Assembly: GCA_018661145.1 (NCBI GenBank)
Contig: JABJIU010000045.1
Span: 1 to 31,569, forward strand
DNA from: Pseudomonadota bacterium
GTDB lineage: Bacteria > Pseudomonadota > Gammaproteobacteria > Arenicellales > UBA868
Length of the DNA: 31,569 nt
Direction: 5' to 3'
Part shown: piece by piece, positions 7,362-15,108 of the stretch
How positions within the stretch are numbered: position 1 is the stretch's first letter
How the letters are laid out: every line of letters begins with the position of its first letter
Made by a program: the position numbers and the translations under genes
Notes under the pieces: generated by a model
What the model was told of the DNA's origin: nothing
The model's input: only the letters and a program-made list of their open reading frames with translations
Databases searched by the model: none

Positions 7362-8123
7362 ATGCTAAAAATAAGTGATCTGAAAGTGACGGTTGACGGC
7401 AAGGCCATTTTGAATGGACTCAGCCTGGATGTAGGTCCGGGAGAAGTGCATGCCATCATGGGGCCGAACGGTTCGGGCAAAAGCACGCTGGCCAATGTCA
7501 TCGCGGGGCGTGACGGCTATGAGGTCACTAGCGGGTCTGTTTCGTTTATGGGAAATGATCTGTTGTCGATGGCACCTGAGGATCGCGCACGCGAAGGGGT
7601 GTTCCTGGCTTTTCAGTACCCGGTGGAGATTCCGGGGGTTGCGAACATCGCTCTCCTGAAGGAAGGGTTGAACGCCGCCCGGCGCCATCGTGGCGAGCCG
7701 GAACTCGACGCGCTCGATTTTCTGAAACTGGTCCGCGAAAAGCTCAAGTTAGTCGAGATGAAGGAGGAATTTCTCTCTCGTTCGGTCAATGAGGGCTTCT
7801 CAGGCGGCGAAAAAAAGCGCAACGAAATCTTCCAGATGGCGGTGCTTGAGCCTAGCCTCGCGGTCCTCGATGAAACGGATTCGGGTCTCGATATCGACGC
7901 GCTGAAAACCGTTGCAGGCGGTGTCAACGCGCTGCGATCAGAGGATCGGTCCATTATTCTGGTGACGCACTATCAGCGTCTGCTTGATTACATCGTTCCC
8001 GATAAGGTGCATGTTCTGGCGCAGGGTAAAATCGTGCGTTCCGGTGACAAGCGGTTGGCGTTGGATCTTGAAGAGCGCGGTTATGGTTGGATCGATACCG
8101 CTGCCGATGCGGCCACCGCATGA
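7362..8123 (+). CDS. sufC: Fe-S cluster assembly ATPase SufC
   Basis: ABC-type ATPase that binds SufB and SufD and drives the conformational change of the SufBCD scaffold. The 253-residue protein shows Walker A GPNGSGKST (34-42), Q-loop region FLAFQYPVEIPG (81-92), signature FSGGEKKRNE (146-155), Walker B with AVLDETDSGLD (167-177) and the switch histidine in LVTHYQRLL (H203), all typical of SufC. ATG 7362 follows a GGAG at 7345-7348. The stop codon overlaps the sufD start as ATGA at 8120-8123, indicating translational coupling. Confidence 0.97.
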   Translation: MLKISDLKVTVDGKAILNGLSLDVGPGEVHAIMGPNGSGKSTLANVIAGRDGYEVTSGSVSFMGNDLLSMAPEDRAREGVFLAFQYPVEIPGVANIALLKEGLNAARRHRGEPELDALDFLKLVREKLKLVEMKEEFLSRSVNEGFSGGEKKRNEIFQMAVLEPSLAVLDETDSGLDIDALKTVAGGVNALRSEDRSIILVTHYQRLLDYIVPDKVHVLAQGKIVRSGDKRLALDLEERGYGWIDTAADAATA

Positions 8124-9460
8124 GCGCAATGGAAAGTCATGCCGCGCCCTATGTCGAGGCGCAACAGGCGCAGGCCCGTGAACTGCCAGGAGCGGGCGTT
8201 GCAGCGCTGGATCGCAGCCGTTCAGAAGCGCTGGAAATACTCGGTGAGCGCGGTTTGCCGTCTCAGCGCGATGAAGACTGGAAATACACCTCGATCAAGC
8301 CGATTACCCGATCCCGGTTCAGCCCGGCAGTTTCGGGAGTTGATTGTTCGGAGGACTTTATCGCCGGATCAGCTATTGAAAATCTGGATGCCTGGCAACT
8401 TGTCTTCGCCGATGGCTTTCACCTGCCGCACCGTTCAAAAACCAACGGTCTGCCAGAAGGTGTTCAGGTTGCGGGGCTTGCCGAGGCGCTGACGCGGGAT
8501 CCGGGGCCCATTGTCGACCGACTGGGATCTGCTGTGGGTAAGATGCCGCACGGGTTCGCCGCGATGAACTCGGCATTTGTGGGTGATGGCGCCCTGGTAG
8601 AGGTCGCTCCTGGCGTCCAACTGGAAAAGCCCATTGAATTACTCTTCGTTTCGGGTTGCAGCGGGGAGGGTTTTTTGAGTCTGCCGCGCAATCTTGTCAT
8701 TCTTGGCGAGGGCAGCCAGTGCAGTATCATCGAGCGCCATATCTCTTTTGGTGCAGAGCGTTCTCTCAGCAATTCGCTCACCGAGATCATCCTCGACAAG
8801 AACGCGACACTGAACTACTGCTGTGCGCAGGATCAGGCCGAGCGCACCTTCCATGTGGGCGGACTGTTCGCCCGCTTGGCGCACTCCGCCAAACTCAAAG
8901 CGACTACGGTTACCGTGGGAAAGGCGTGGGTTCGCAACGATGCCCGAGTCGACCTTGATGCGGAGGGTGCTCACGCAAACCTCGACGGGGCCTACCTTGC
9001 CTTCGGGCGTTGTCATGTCGATAACCACACCCACATTTCGCATAACGCACCCGAATGTACCAGTCGTGAGTGCTATAAAGGTGTGCTGGGTGATCGGGGG
9101 CACGCGGTTTTTCATGGCCGGATCGTGGTGCAGCCGAACGCTCAGAAAACCGACTCGGAGCAAAGTAACCAGAACCTGCTGCTCTCTGCAGATGCACAAA
9201 TCGACACCAAACCCCAACTGGAAATCTATGCCGACGATGTGAAATGTGCCCACGGCGCGACTGTGGGGCAGATGGATGAGGCCGCTCTTTTCTATCTCGT
9301 TTCGCGTGGGGTTGATCGGGAGACTGCGCGACGTATGCTGACCCAGGCATTCGCCGCCGAGATTCTCGAAACCGTAACGCCGCTGGCGCTGCAGAGTTAT
9401 CTCGCATCGCACGTCTCAGGTCGGTTGTCTCCGGCTGTGCCGCCGGGGGCTGCTGCCTAG
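8120..9460 (+). CDS. sufD: Fe-S cluster assembly protein SufD
   Basis: Paralogue of SufB and third part of the SufBC2D scaffold, involved in iron acquisition for the nascent cluster. I place the start at ATG 8120, overlapping the sufC stop, giving 446 residues; the open frame extends 33 nt further upstream into sufC, but that part is a shadow. Family features include RDEDWKYTSI early, RVDLDAEGAHANLDGAYLA, and the C-terminal KCAHGATVGQMDEAALFYL, whose histidine (CAHG) corresponds to the functionally important H360 of E. coli SufD. The next gene is a SufT-type protein, not the sufS cysteine desulfurase that usually follows sufD. Confidence 0.96.
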   Translation: MSAMESHAAPYVEAQQAQARELPGAGVAALDRSRSEALEILGERGLPSQRDEDWKYTSIKPITRSRFSPAVSGVDCSEDFIAGSAIENLDAWQLVFADGFHLPHRSKTNGLPEGVQVAGLAEALTRDPGPIVDRLGSAVGKMPHGFAAMNSAFVGDGALVEVAPGVQLEKPIELLFVSGCSGEGFLSLPRNLVILGEGSQCSIIERHISFGAERSLSNSLTEIILDKNATLNYCCAQDQAERTFHVGGLFARLAHSAKLKATTVTVGKAWVRNDARVDLDAEGAHANLDGAYLAFGRCHVDNHTHISHNAPECTSRECYKGVLGDRGHAVFHGRIVVQPNAQKTDSEQSNQNLLLSADAQIDTKPQLEIYADDVKCAHGATVGQMDEAALFYLVSRGVDRETARRMLTQAFAAEILETVTPLALQSYLASHVSGRLSPAVPPGAAA

Positions 9461-9502
9461 CATATCGTATCCTTCAAACAGATAAATTGAATTAACCATC
9501 AT

Positions 9503-9934
9503 ATGACCATCACCGAATCTGAAACAACTGCAACAGAGCCGACGGACCCCATCGAGGCCGCTGGTGACTCTGAGACCTCCAGCGCCACGGACAATCCACC
9601 CTCCGTCCGACTCGCCTCGGTCGCCCCCGACGCGACCCTGCTCGAGCGAGTGGTCACCGGGGTACGTGGAGTCTATGATCCTGAAATCCCGCTTAACATC
9701 TATGACCTCGGTCTGATCTACAGAATTGATATCACTGAAGAAGCCCACGTCGCAATCGATATGACCCTGACTTCACCGATGTGCCCCGTGGCAGGATCAT
9801 TACCGGGCGAGGTGGAGATGGCAGCGCGCGGAGTCGATGGAGTGGCTGAAGTCGTTGTAGAACTGGTCTGGGATCCGCCCTGGGGTCCTGAGGTTATGAG
9901 TGAGGCGGCGCGGCTCGAACTCGGAATTTTCTGA
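9503..9934 (+). CDS. sufT: SufT-type Fe-S assembly protein (DUF59/MIP18 family)
   Basis: A 143-residue protein with a DUF59/MIP18 domain from about residue 48 onwards. The family signature YDPEIPLNIYDLGLIYRI and the TSPMCPVAGSLPGEVE loop with the conserved cysteine are both present, and the end (VWDPPWGPEVMSEAARLELG) is characteristic. DUF59 proteins such as SufT assist Fe-S protein maturation, and operon placement supports that role. The first 45 residues are low-complexity, rich in Glu, Thr, Ser and Asp, and probably disordered; a later start is possible, though no other ATG precedes the domain. No good Shine-Dalgarno is seen. The stop overlaps the Rieske gene start (TGATG, 9932-9936). Confidence 0.9.
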   Translation: MTITESETTATEPTDPIEAAGDSETSSATDNPPSVRLASVAPDATLLERVVTGVRGVYDPEIPLNIYDLGLIYRIDITEEAHVAIDMTLTSPMCPVAGSLPGEVEMAARGVDGVAEVVVELVWDPPWGPEVMSEAARLELGIF

Positions 9935-10254
9935 TGAGCGAGTGGGTCCGTGTAGCGCGCGCCGATGAGGTGCAGGCGGGAACGCCTTTTGCCACCACAC
10001 TCGATGACGACGCGTTGGTACTGGCGCGTCTCGGCGACGACATCGTTGCGCTGGAAGACTTGTGTACCCACGACGGCAGTGACATCTCAGGCGGCTGCAT
10101 TGTAGATGGCGCTATCGAATGCCCGCGCCACGGCGCCCGTTTTTGCCTTCGGACAGGAGAGGTGCTGTCCCCCCCCGCCTACGAAGGTCTGCACGTATTC
10201 CCGGTTCGTATAGAAGACGGCGTCGTGTGGGTGAGAGACGACCGTTGGGACTGA
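9934..10254 (+). CDS. Rieske-type [2Fe-2S] ferredoxin (non-heme dioxygenase ferredoxin-like)
   Basis: Small soluble electron carrier of the dioxygenase ferredoxin type, 106 residues. The cluster ligands are visible as C44-T-H46 in DLCTHDGSD and C63-P-R-H66 in ECPRHGARF, with the usual 16-residue spacing between the boxes. There is no signal peptide or membrane segment, so it is cytosolic. ATG 9934 overlaps the stop of the sufT-like gene by one base, so it is translated as part of the suf operon. Its partner is unknown; no oxygenase or reductase gene lies in the window. It may serve as an Fe-S client or as electron donor to the assembly machinery (inference). Confidence 0.93.
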   Translation: MSEWVRVARADEVQAGTPFATTLDDDALVLARLGDDIVALEDLCTHDGSDISGGCIVDGAIECPRHGARFCLRTGEVLSPPAYEGLHVFPVRIEDGVVWVRDDRWD

Positions 10255-10278
10255 GCTTCCTTGCGATGTGCAGACGTA

Positions 10279-10821
10279 TCAGGAAGGTTTTCGTCGCCGG
10301 TAACGCTCTGTCAACCATAACAACGGACCCAATAAAGCCAGCTCGATAGCGACGGTCCACAGGTTGTGCATGGAAAAAATGTCCCGGATTACGCCAGCAA
10401 CGCCCTCACCTTGAGCACCATGACTGAAATTGCTAAACAGCGTTACCGGCGCGATATAGTACTGATCATCGAATGGCCACAACAGCGGTACGCCATACGG
10501 GGCGCCCAAATCCGCCGCCAGGGTGTCAACCAGCACATGACCCAGATATATCGCAAAGATGAAAAAGACCTGGACTTTCGACAGACTCCGGAAGATCAGC
10601 GCGAGCACTATGGTGAAAACACCGGCGGCCGTGATCGAGTGAGTCGGGCCATGGTGAAAGCGGTTCGGATCGCCGATCAACATCCCGGGCAGAAAATCGA
10701 GGTCGGGCGCGATGGCGGCGAAGAGCGCCAGCACCGGCCACCATCGCGTAAACACCTCGCGAGATTTTGGGACTCCGGATATCGCGAAGGCAAACAAGAC
10801 ATGTCCAACCGGACTTGGCAT
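10279..10821 (-). CDS. Membrane-bound metal-dependent hydrolase-like protein (DUF457/YdjM type)
   Basis: A 180-residue integral membrane protein on the minus strand. Features in order are MPSPVGHVLFAFAI, a hydrophobic WWPVLALFAAIAPDLDFLPG, the motif HHGPTHSIT (about 56-64), then HVLVDTLAADLGAPYG (about 94-109) and LLWPFDDQYYIAP. Repeated His/Asp residues within membrane helices are the hallmark of the DUF457/YdjM family of putative membrane hydrolases, whose substrate is not known. The start ATG is the complement of 10819-10821, with an AGGA-like site in the 14-nt gap shared with the divergent thioesterase. It converges on the Rieske gene with only 24 nt between stop codons. Confidence 0.85.
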   Translation of the reverse strand: MPSPVGHVLFAFAISGVPKSREVFTRWWPVLALFAAIAPDLDFLPGMLIGDPNRFHHGPTHSITAAGVFTIVLALIFRSLSKVQVFFIFAIYLGHVLVDTLAADLGAPYGVPLLWPFDDQYYIAPVTLFSNFSHGAQGEGVAGVIRDIFSMHNLWTVAIELALLGPLLWLTERYRRRKPS

Positions 10822-10835
10822 GGGAGCGAATCCTG

Positions 10836-11363
10836 TTGAGGCAAGACGTGAAGGAGCAGATTCAGGGGTCCAGCCCCTCAGGGCGTGAAGACTACGCGTT
10901 GCACGTGCGCCTTGTTACGCGCTGGAATGATTATGACATGCTCGGGCACGTCAACAATGTGGAGTACTACCGCTACTTTGAAACGGCGATCCTGACCCTG
11001 TTGCGTGAGACGGGCCTTGATTGGCAACTCGATCCCGTCATTCCACTCGCTGCCGAGAATGGGTGTTCTTTTTTGAAGCCGGTGGCGGTGTCCGGCCATG
11101 TAGATATCGGCGTACGGATCGCACACCTAGGCAACAGCAGTGTGCGCTATGAAACTGCTGTCTTTGAGCCCGATAACGATACGCCGAGTGCCAGCGGGTT
11201 TTTTGTCCACGTGTTTATTGACCGTGCCACCGGCAGGCCTGTGGCGATGCCGCAGTCGGTCCGTGCACACTTTGAGCAACAGTGTGAGACCCTTGCCAAA
11301 GGGCAAGTCCGTCTTGTGGATGAGGCGCAGCTTCTTCCCACAAGACTACCAGCTGGTGGTTAA
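10836..11363 (+). CDS. Acyl-CoA thioesterase, 4-hydroxybenzoyl-CoA thioesterase (hot-dog fold) family
   Basis: A single hot-dog domain of about 130 residues within a 175-residue protein. The family signature is TRWNDYDMLGHVNNVEYYRYFETA, with the catalytic-type Asp and HVNN block, followed by the central helix and strands (CSFLKPVAVSGHVDIGVRI). It probably hydrolyses an acyl-CoA; the substrate cannot be told. No ATG precedes the domain outside the divergent gene. I choose TTG 10836 with GGGAG at 10822-10826; GTG 10848 is the alternative. The frame stays open upstream to 10767, but that part lies over the opposite gene. The start is therefore uncertain, the function class is not. Confidence 0.85.
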   Translation: MRQDVKEQIQGSSPSGREDYALHVRLVTRWNDYDMLGHVNNVEYYRYFETAILTLLRETGLDWQLDPVIPLAAENGCSFLKPVAVSGHVDIGVRIAHLGNSSVRYETAVFEPDNDTPSASGFFVHVFIDRATGRPVAMPQSVRAHFEQQCETLAKGQVRLVDEAQLLPTRLPAGG

Positions 11364-11414
11364 ATTGGTCGTGGGCTCCTGAGCCGAGCGCCGAAAAATT
11401 TTCTTGAAGTGGTT

Positions 11415-12800
11415 ATGACACGCAAACTCTATATAAAGACTTTCGGTTGCCAGATGAACGAATACGACTCGGCTCGTATTGCGGACCTTATGGCAGCCTC
11501 ACACAACATGGTGCTCACGGATGAGGCCGAGCAGGCGGACATGCTGTTGCTGAATACCTGTTCGGTCCGGGAAAAGGCTCAGGAGAAAGTTTTTTCCCAA
11601 TTGGGCCGGTGGCGACAATGGAAGGAGCAGCGACCTGATCTAGTGATCGGGGTGGGCGGATGTGTCGCAAGCCAGGAGGGTGAGCTGATTTTGCGCCGAG
11701 CGCCCTATGTTGATCTTGTTTTTGGACCCCAGACCTATCATCGGCTTCCTGCCATGATCGAGGCGCTGCAGCGTGAGCAGCGTCCGCGCATTGACATCAG
11801 TTTTCCGGAGATTGAAAAGTTTGACGCGCTTGTCCCGCCGCGCAGTGAGGGACCACGGGCCTATGTTTCGGTGATGGAAGGCTGCAGCAAGTACTGTACT
11901 TTCTGTGTCGTACCCTACACGCGTGGTGAGGAGTTCAGCCGCCCGTTTGACGAAGTCATCACCGAGATTGTTGAACTTGCGGAGCAGGGTGTGCGTGAAA
12001 TCACGCTGCTGGGCCAGAATGTGAATGCGTATGCCGGTGCACGTCACGGCGGCGGCACCATCGATTTTGCCGAGCTGCTAGCGTACACCGCTGCGGTTGA
12101 GGGTATCGACCGGCTTCGCTATACGACGTCACACCCGGTGGATTTCACCGACGCGCTGATTGATGCGTATCGCCAGGTACCGGAACTTGTGAGCCACCTG
12201 CACCTGCCGGTGCAGAGCGGGTCGGACCGTATCCTGTCAGCGATGAAGCGCCGGTACCGGGTGGCGGATTACGAAGCCATCATCGCAGGCCTGCGAGAGG
12301 CGCGGCCCGATATCAGCCTGTCTTCCGATTTCATCGTCGGGTTTCCCGGGGAGTCGTCTGATGATTTCAATGCGACATTGGCCTTGATCGAGCGGGTAGG
12401 CTTCGATCAGTCGTTCAGTTTTATCTACAGCGCCCGGCCGGGCACACCCGCCGCCGTGCTTGCGGATGATGTCCCGAGAGAAGAAAAACGGGACCGGCTT
12501 TCACGGTTGCAGGCAATGATCGGTAACCAGGCCGGTGCCATCAGCGCAGGGATGGTTGGCATGACTCAGCGTATCTTGGTGGACGGCGTTTCGCGCAAGA
12601 ATGCCGGGTACCTGAGTGGACGCACCGAAAACAACCGTGTGGTCAATTTCGCCGCCGGCGATGTCTCAATCGGTGATTTTGTCGATGTGCGTATTACGGA
12701 AGCATTACCCAATTCTTTGCGGGCCGAAGTGCTTGGGGCCATGCCCCCAACTTCTGCTATGATGACGCCTGCTTCGCTTGGAGCATCAGTACTGGATTGA
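11415..12800 (+). CDS. miaB: tRNA-2-methylthio-N6-dimethylallyladenosine synthase MiaB
   Basis: Radical-SAM methylthiotransferase that makes ms2i6A at position 37 of tRNAs reading UNN codons, using two [4Fe-4S] clusters. With ATG 11415 the protein is 461 residues, and all six cluster cysteines fall at C12, C49, C83 (UPF0004 domain) and C157, C161, C164 (CSKYCTFC, radical SAM), exactly the E. coli numbering, which settles the start over GTG 11409. The C-terminal TRAM region (about 380-440) follows. The end overlaps the TTG start of the PhoH-like gene by four bases, beginning the miaB-ybeZ-ybeY-corC-lnt run known from other gammaproteobacteria. Confidence 0.98.
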   Translation: MTRKLYIKTFGCQMNEYDSARIADLMAASHNMVLTDEAEQADMLLLNTCSVREKAQEKVFSQLGRWRQWKEQRPDLVIGVGGCVASQEGELILRRAPYVDLVFGPQTYHRLPAMIEALQREQRPRIDISFPEIEKFDALVPPRSEGPRAYVSVMEGCSKYCTFCVVPYTRGEEFSRPFDEVITEIVELAEQGVREITLLGQNVNAYAGARHGGGTIDFAELLAYTAAVEGIDRLRYTTSHPVDFTDALIDAYRQVPELVSHLHLPVQSGSDRILSAMKRRYRVADYEAIIAGLREARPDISLSSDFIVGFPGESSDDFNATLALIERVGFDQSFSFIYSARPGTPAAVLADDVPREEKRDRLSRLQAMIGNQAGAISAGMVGMTQRILVDGVSRKNAGYLSGRTENNRVVNFAAGDVSIGDFVDVRITEALPNSLRAEVLGAMPPTSAMMTPASLGASVLD

Positions 12801-13765
12801 ACAACCCCACCCAACCCGTCACCTTCCTTCTCGATCCCGAGGACAATCAGCGCCTGGCCGACCTGTGTGGAGAGCACAACGCTCACCTCAAACAGGTAGA
12901 GGAGGGATTTGGTGTGCGTATCTCCCATCGTGGACATCTTTTTTGCGTTGATGGTCAGGATCAGGATGTCTGCAATGCGCAGGACGTGCTCTGTGCGCTC
13001 TATGCGGACAGCGGCAATGGCGCATCGCTGAGCCCCGATCGAGTTCAGGTTGCGATCAGCCAGATCCCAAGACAAGGCCTCAACGATCAAGACGGACCGG
13101 ATGATGTGGTCATCCGGGTTCGCAAGATCATGATCCGGGGCAAGAGCCCCAATCAAAAGCGCTATCTTGGAAACATTCTGCGGCACGATATCAACTTCGG
13201 TATTGGACCCGCCGGAACCGGCAAGACCTATCTGGCGGTGGCTTGTGCGGTACAGGCGCTCGCCGAGGAAACGGTCGATCGAATCGTACTGGTTCGTCCG
13301 GCGGTTGAAGCAGGAGAGCGCTTGGGGTTTTTGCCGGGCGACATCAGCCAGAAAGTCGACCCGTTTCTTCGGCCGTTGTATGACGCGCTTTACGAGATGC
13401 TGGGCTTTGAGCGGGTGGGTCGCCTGATGGAACGCCATGTCATTGAACTGGCACCGCTTGCTTACATGCGTGGTCGAACGCTGAGCCATGCCTTTGTCAT
13501 TCTGGATGAGGCGCAAAACACAACCGAGTCACAGATGAAGATGTTTCTTACCCGCCTGGGCTTTGGTTCCCAGGCCGTCATTACCGGTGACCCTTCACAG
13601 GTCGATTTGCCGCGCGACACCCGTTCAGGCCTGGTCCACGCTGTGGAGTTGCTGTCGTCCGTCAAGGGTCTCAGCGTAACCCGCTTTACGCCCCAGGATG
13701 TGGTTCGTCACCCGCTGGTACAACGCGTGATCGAGGCCTATGAAAGGGAGGGTCGATCAGCCTGA
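12797..13765 (+). CDS. ybeZ: PhoH-like ATPase YbeZ
   Basis: A 322-residue PhoH-family P-loop protein. Walker A is GPAGTGKT (137-144), followed by VDRIVLVRPAVEAGERLGFLPG, Walker B in AFVILDEAQNTT, and VITGDPSQVDLPRD, the classical helicase/ATPase-like motif set of the family. The N-terminal 80 residues form a small KH-like region. YbeZ partners with the RNase YbeY in rRNA maturation and quality control, and the ybeY gene follows with no gap. The TTG start at 12797 overlaps the miaB stop (TTGA); it gives the expected N-terminus and no ATG lies near. Confidence 0.95.
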   Translation: MNNPTQPVTFLLDPEDNQRLADLCGEHNAHLKQVEEGFGVRISHRGHLFCVDGQDQDVCNAQDVLCALYADSGNGASLSPDRVQVAISQIPRQGLNDQDGPDDVVIRVRKIMIRGKSPNQKRYLGNILRHDINFGIGPAGTGKTYLAVACAVQALAEETVDRIVLVRPAVEAGERLGFLPGDISQKVDPFLRPLYDALYEMLGFERVGRLMERHVIELAPLAYMRGRTLSHAFVILDEAQNTTESQMKMFLTRLGFGSQAVITGDPSQVDLPRDTRSGLVHAVELLSSVKGLSVTRFTPQDVVRHPLVQRVIEAYEREGRSA

Positions 13766-14230
13766 GTGGAACCCGCGATAGAGGTGCAGTTGGCAAGTGG
13801 CCACAATGACGAACCAACCGTTGAGCAGGTCTGTAACTGGGCGGCTGCGGCACTGGCTGTGTTTCAGGATGCGGGCGCTAGTCTGACGGTGCGTATGGTC
13901 GACGAGACTGAAATGATAGAACTCAACACACGTTTTCGTGCCCGCTCAGAGCCAACCAATGTGCTCTCCTTTCCTGTTGAGGCGTTGCCGGGTCTCCCGG
14001 AGGCGGAGCATCCGCTCGGCGACATTGTCGTCTGCCCGTCTGTGGCCGAACGCGAGGCGCTGAGTCAGGGAAAAAAAGTTGAGGACCACTTTGCCCACCT
14101 GGTGGTGCATGGAGTGTTGCATCTGCACGGCCATGATCATCAGAACGATTCCCAGGCAGCAGTGATGGAACAACTGGAGACCGATGTACTCGCCACCCTC
14201 GGGATCAAGAATCCCTACCAGACGGTCTGA
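13766..14230 (+). CDS. ybeY: Endoribonuclease / rRNA maturation factor YbeY
   Basis: Metal-dependent single-strand endoribonuclease needed for 16S rRNA 3' processing and 70S quality control. The protein has 154 residues. The zinc motif HGVLHLHGHDH supplies H115, H119 and H125, the E. coli histidines shifted by one. The family block FRARSEPTNVLSFP (57-70) and LGDIVVCPSVAEREA are also present. GTG 13766 starts directly after the ybeZ stop. It stands between its usual partner ybeZ and corC. A C-terminal tail of about 25 residues includes METDV-like helix sequence and nothing unusual. Confidence 0.97.
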   Translation: MEPAIEVQLASGHNDEPTVEQVCNWAAAALAVFQDAGASLTVRMVDETEMIELNTRFRARSEPTNVLSFPVEALPGLPEAEHPLGDIVVCPSVAEREALSQGKKVEDHFAHLVVHGVLHLHGHDHQNDSQAAVMEQLETDVLATLGIKNPYQTV

Positions 14231-14237
14231 TACTGTC

Positions 14238-15104
14238 GTGCAGAACGAAACAAAACGCAGCGTATTTTCGCGTCCGGGCTGGTGGCAGGATCTGCGTTAC
14301 CTGCTGCGTGGTATTCCGCAAACCCGCGAGCATCTTTTTTCCACCCTGAATGTCGCACGGCGCGCTGATCTGGTCGATGACGACACCCTGCAGATGATGC
14401 GCCGGGTGATCGAAGTGTCCGACCTCCAGGTCGAGCAGGTGATGGTTTCCCGGGGCCAGATGGTGACGGTCGATGTTAACCAGACCCTCGAAGAAGTGCT
14501 GCCAGCGATCACCGAGGCGGCACACTCACGCTTTCCGGTGACGGACGGCGACAAGGACGGTGTGGTGGGTATCCTGTTGGCCAAGGATTTGCTGCATCGC
14601 CAGCAGCAGAGCGGGGGTAACGGACTTCCTTGGGCGACGGTCCTGCGCCCTGCGGTGTTTATCCCCGAGAGCAAACGGCTCAATGTACTCCTCCAGGAGT
14701 TTCGCGACAGCCGCAATCATATGGCGATTGTGGTGAATGAATACGGCAGCGTTGTGGGCCTGGTCACCATTGAGGACGTCCTTGAACAGATTGTTGGCAA
14801 CATTGAGGATGAACACGATCTCGATGGCGCTACAGGCATGGTGCTGCGTCGGGGTTCCGGTTTCTGCGTGATCAAGGCTATGCTCCCGGTCGAAAGTTTT
14901 AACCAACTCTATGGTTTGAATCTTGACCCACTGGAGTACGACACCATGGGGGGACTCGTGACCGGATCGCTGGGTCATGTGCCGCGGCGCGGCGAGACGA
15001 TCAGGTTCGATCAGTTCACGGCAGAGGTGTTGAGCGCAGACAGCCGCCGGCCACGCCTTTTGCGCATCACGCTTCTGCCGGCTGACGAAACCCCGGCGCA
15101 GTAG
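14238..15104 (+). CDS. corC: CorC/YbeX-type CBS-domain protein (magnesium/cobalt efflux)
   Basis: Cytosolic member of the CorC/HlyC group with two CBS domains (about residues 60-180: VMVSRGQMVTVDVNQTL and later VVNEYGSVVGLVTIEDVLEQ) followed by the CorC_HlyC transporter-associated domain (VLRRGSGFCVIKAMLPVESF to the end). The signature IVGNIEDEHD lies at their junction. It lacks the DUF21 membrane domain, as expected for YbeX. From GTG 14238, seven bases after ybeY, it has 288 residues, close to E. coli CorC; an ATG at 14184 inside ybeY would add 18 unlikely residues. It is implicated in Mg/Co efflux and ribosome-linked functions together with its neighbours. Confidence 0.94.
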   Translation: MQNETKRSVFSRPGWWQDLRYLLRGIPQTREHLFSTLNVARRADLVDDDTLQMMRRVIEVSDLQVEQVMVSRGQMVTVDVNQTLEEVLPAITEAAHSRFPVTDGDKDGVVGILLAKDLLHRQQQSGGNGLPWATVLRPAVFIPESKRLNVLLQEFRDSRNHMAIVVNEYGSVVGLVTIEDVLEQIVGNIEDEHDLDGATGMVLRRGSGFCVIKAMLPVESFNQLYGLNLDPLEYDTMGGLVTGSLGHVPRRGETIRFDQFTAEVLSADSRRPRLLRITLLPADETPAQ

Positions 15105-15108
15105 ATTC

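Noticed and set aside
10256..10291. Inverted repeat CTTCCT...AGGAAG followed by GTTTT as a terminator of the suf operon
   Set aside because: The stem is 6 bp with a 19-nt loop and overlaps the end of the convergent gene; too weak to call a terminator.
12566..13516. Minus-strand ORF of 316 aa opposite miaB and ybeZ
   Set aside because: Lies over two certain genes with full motifs; no domain recognised.
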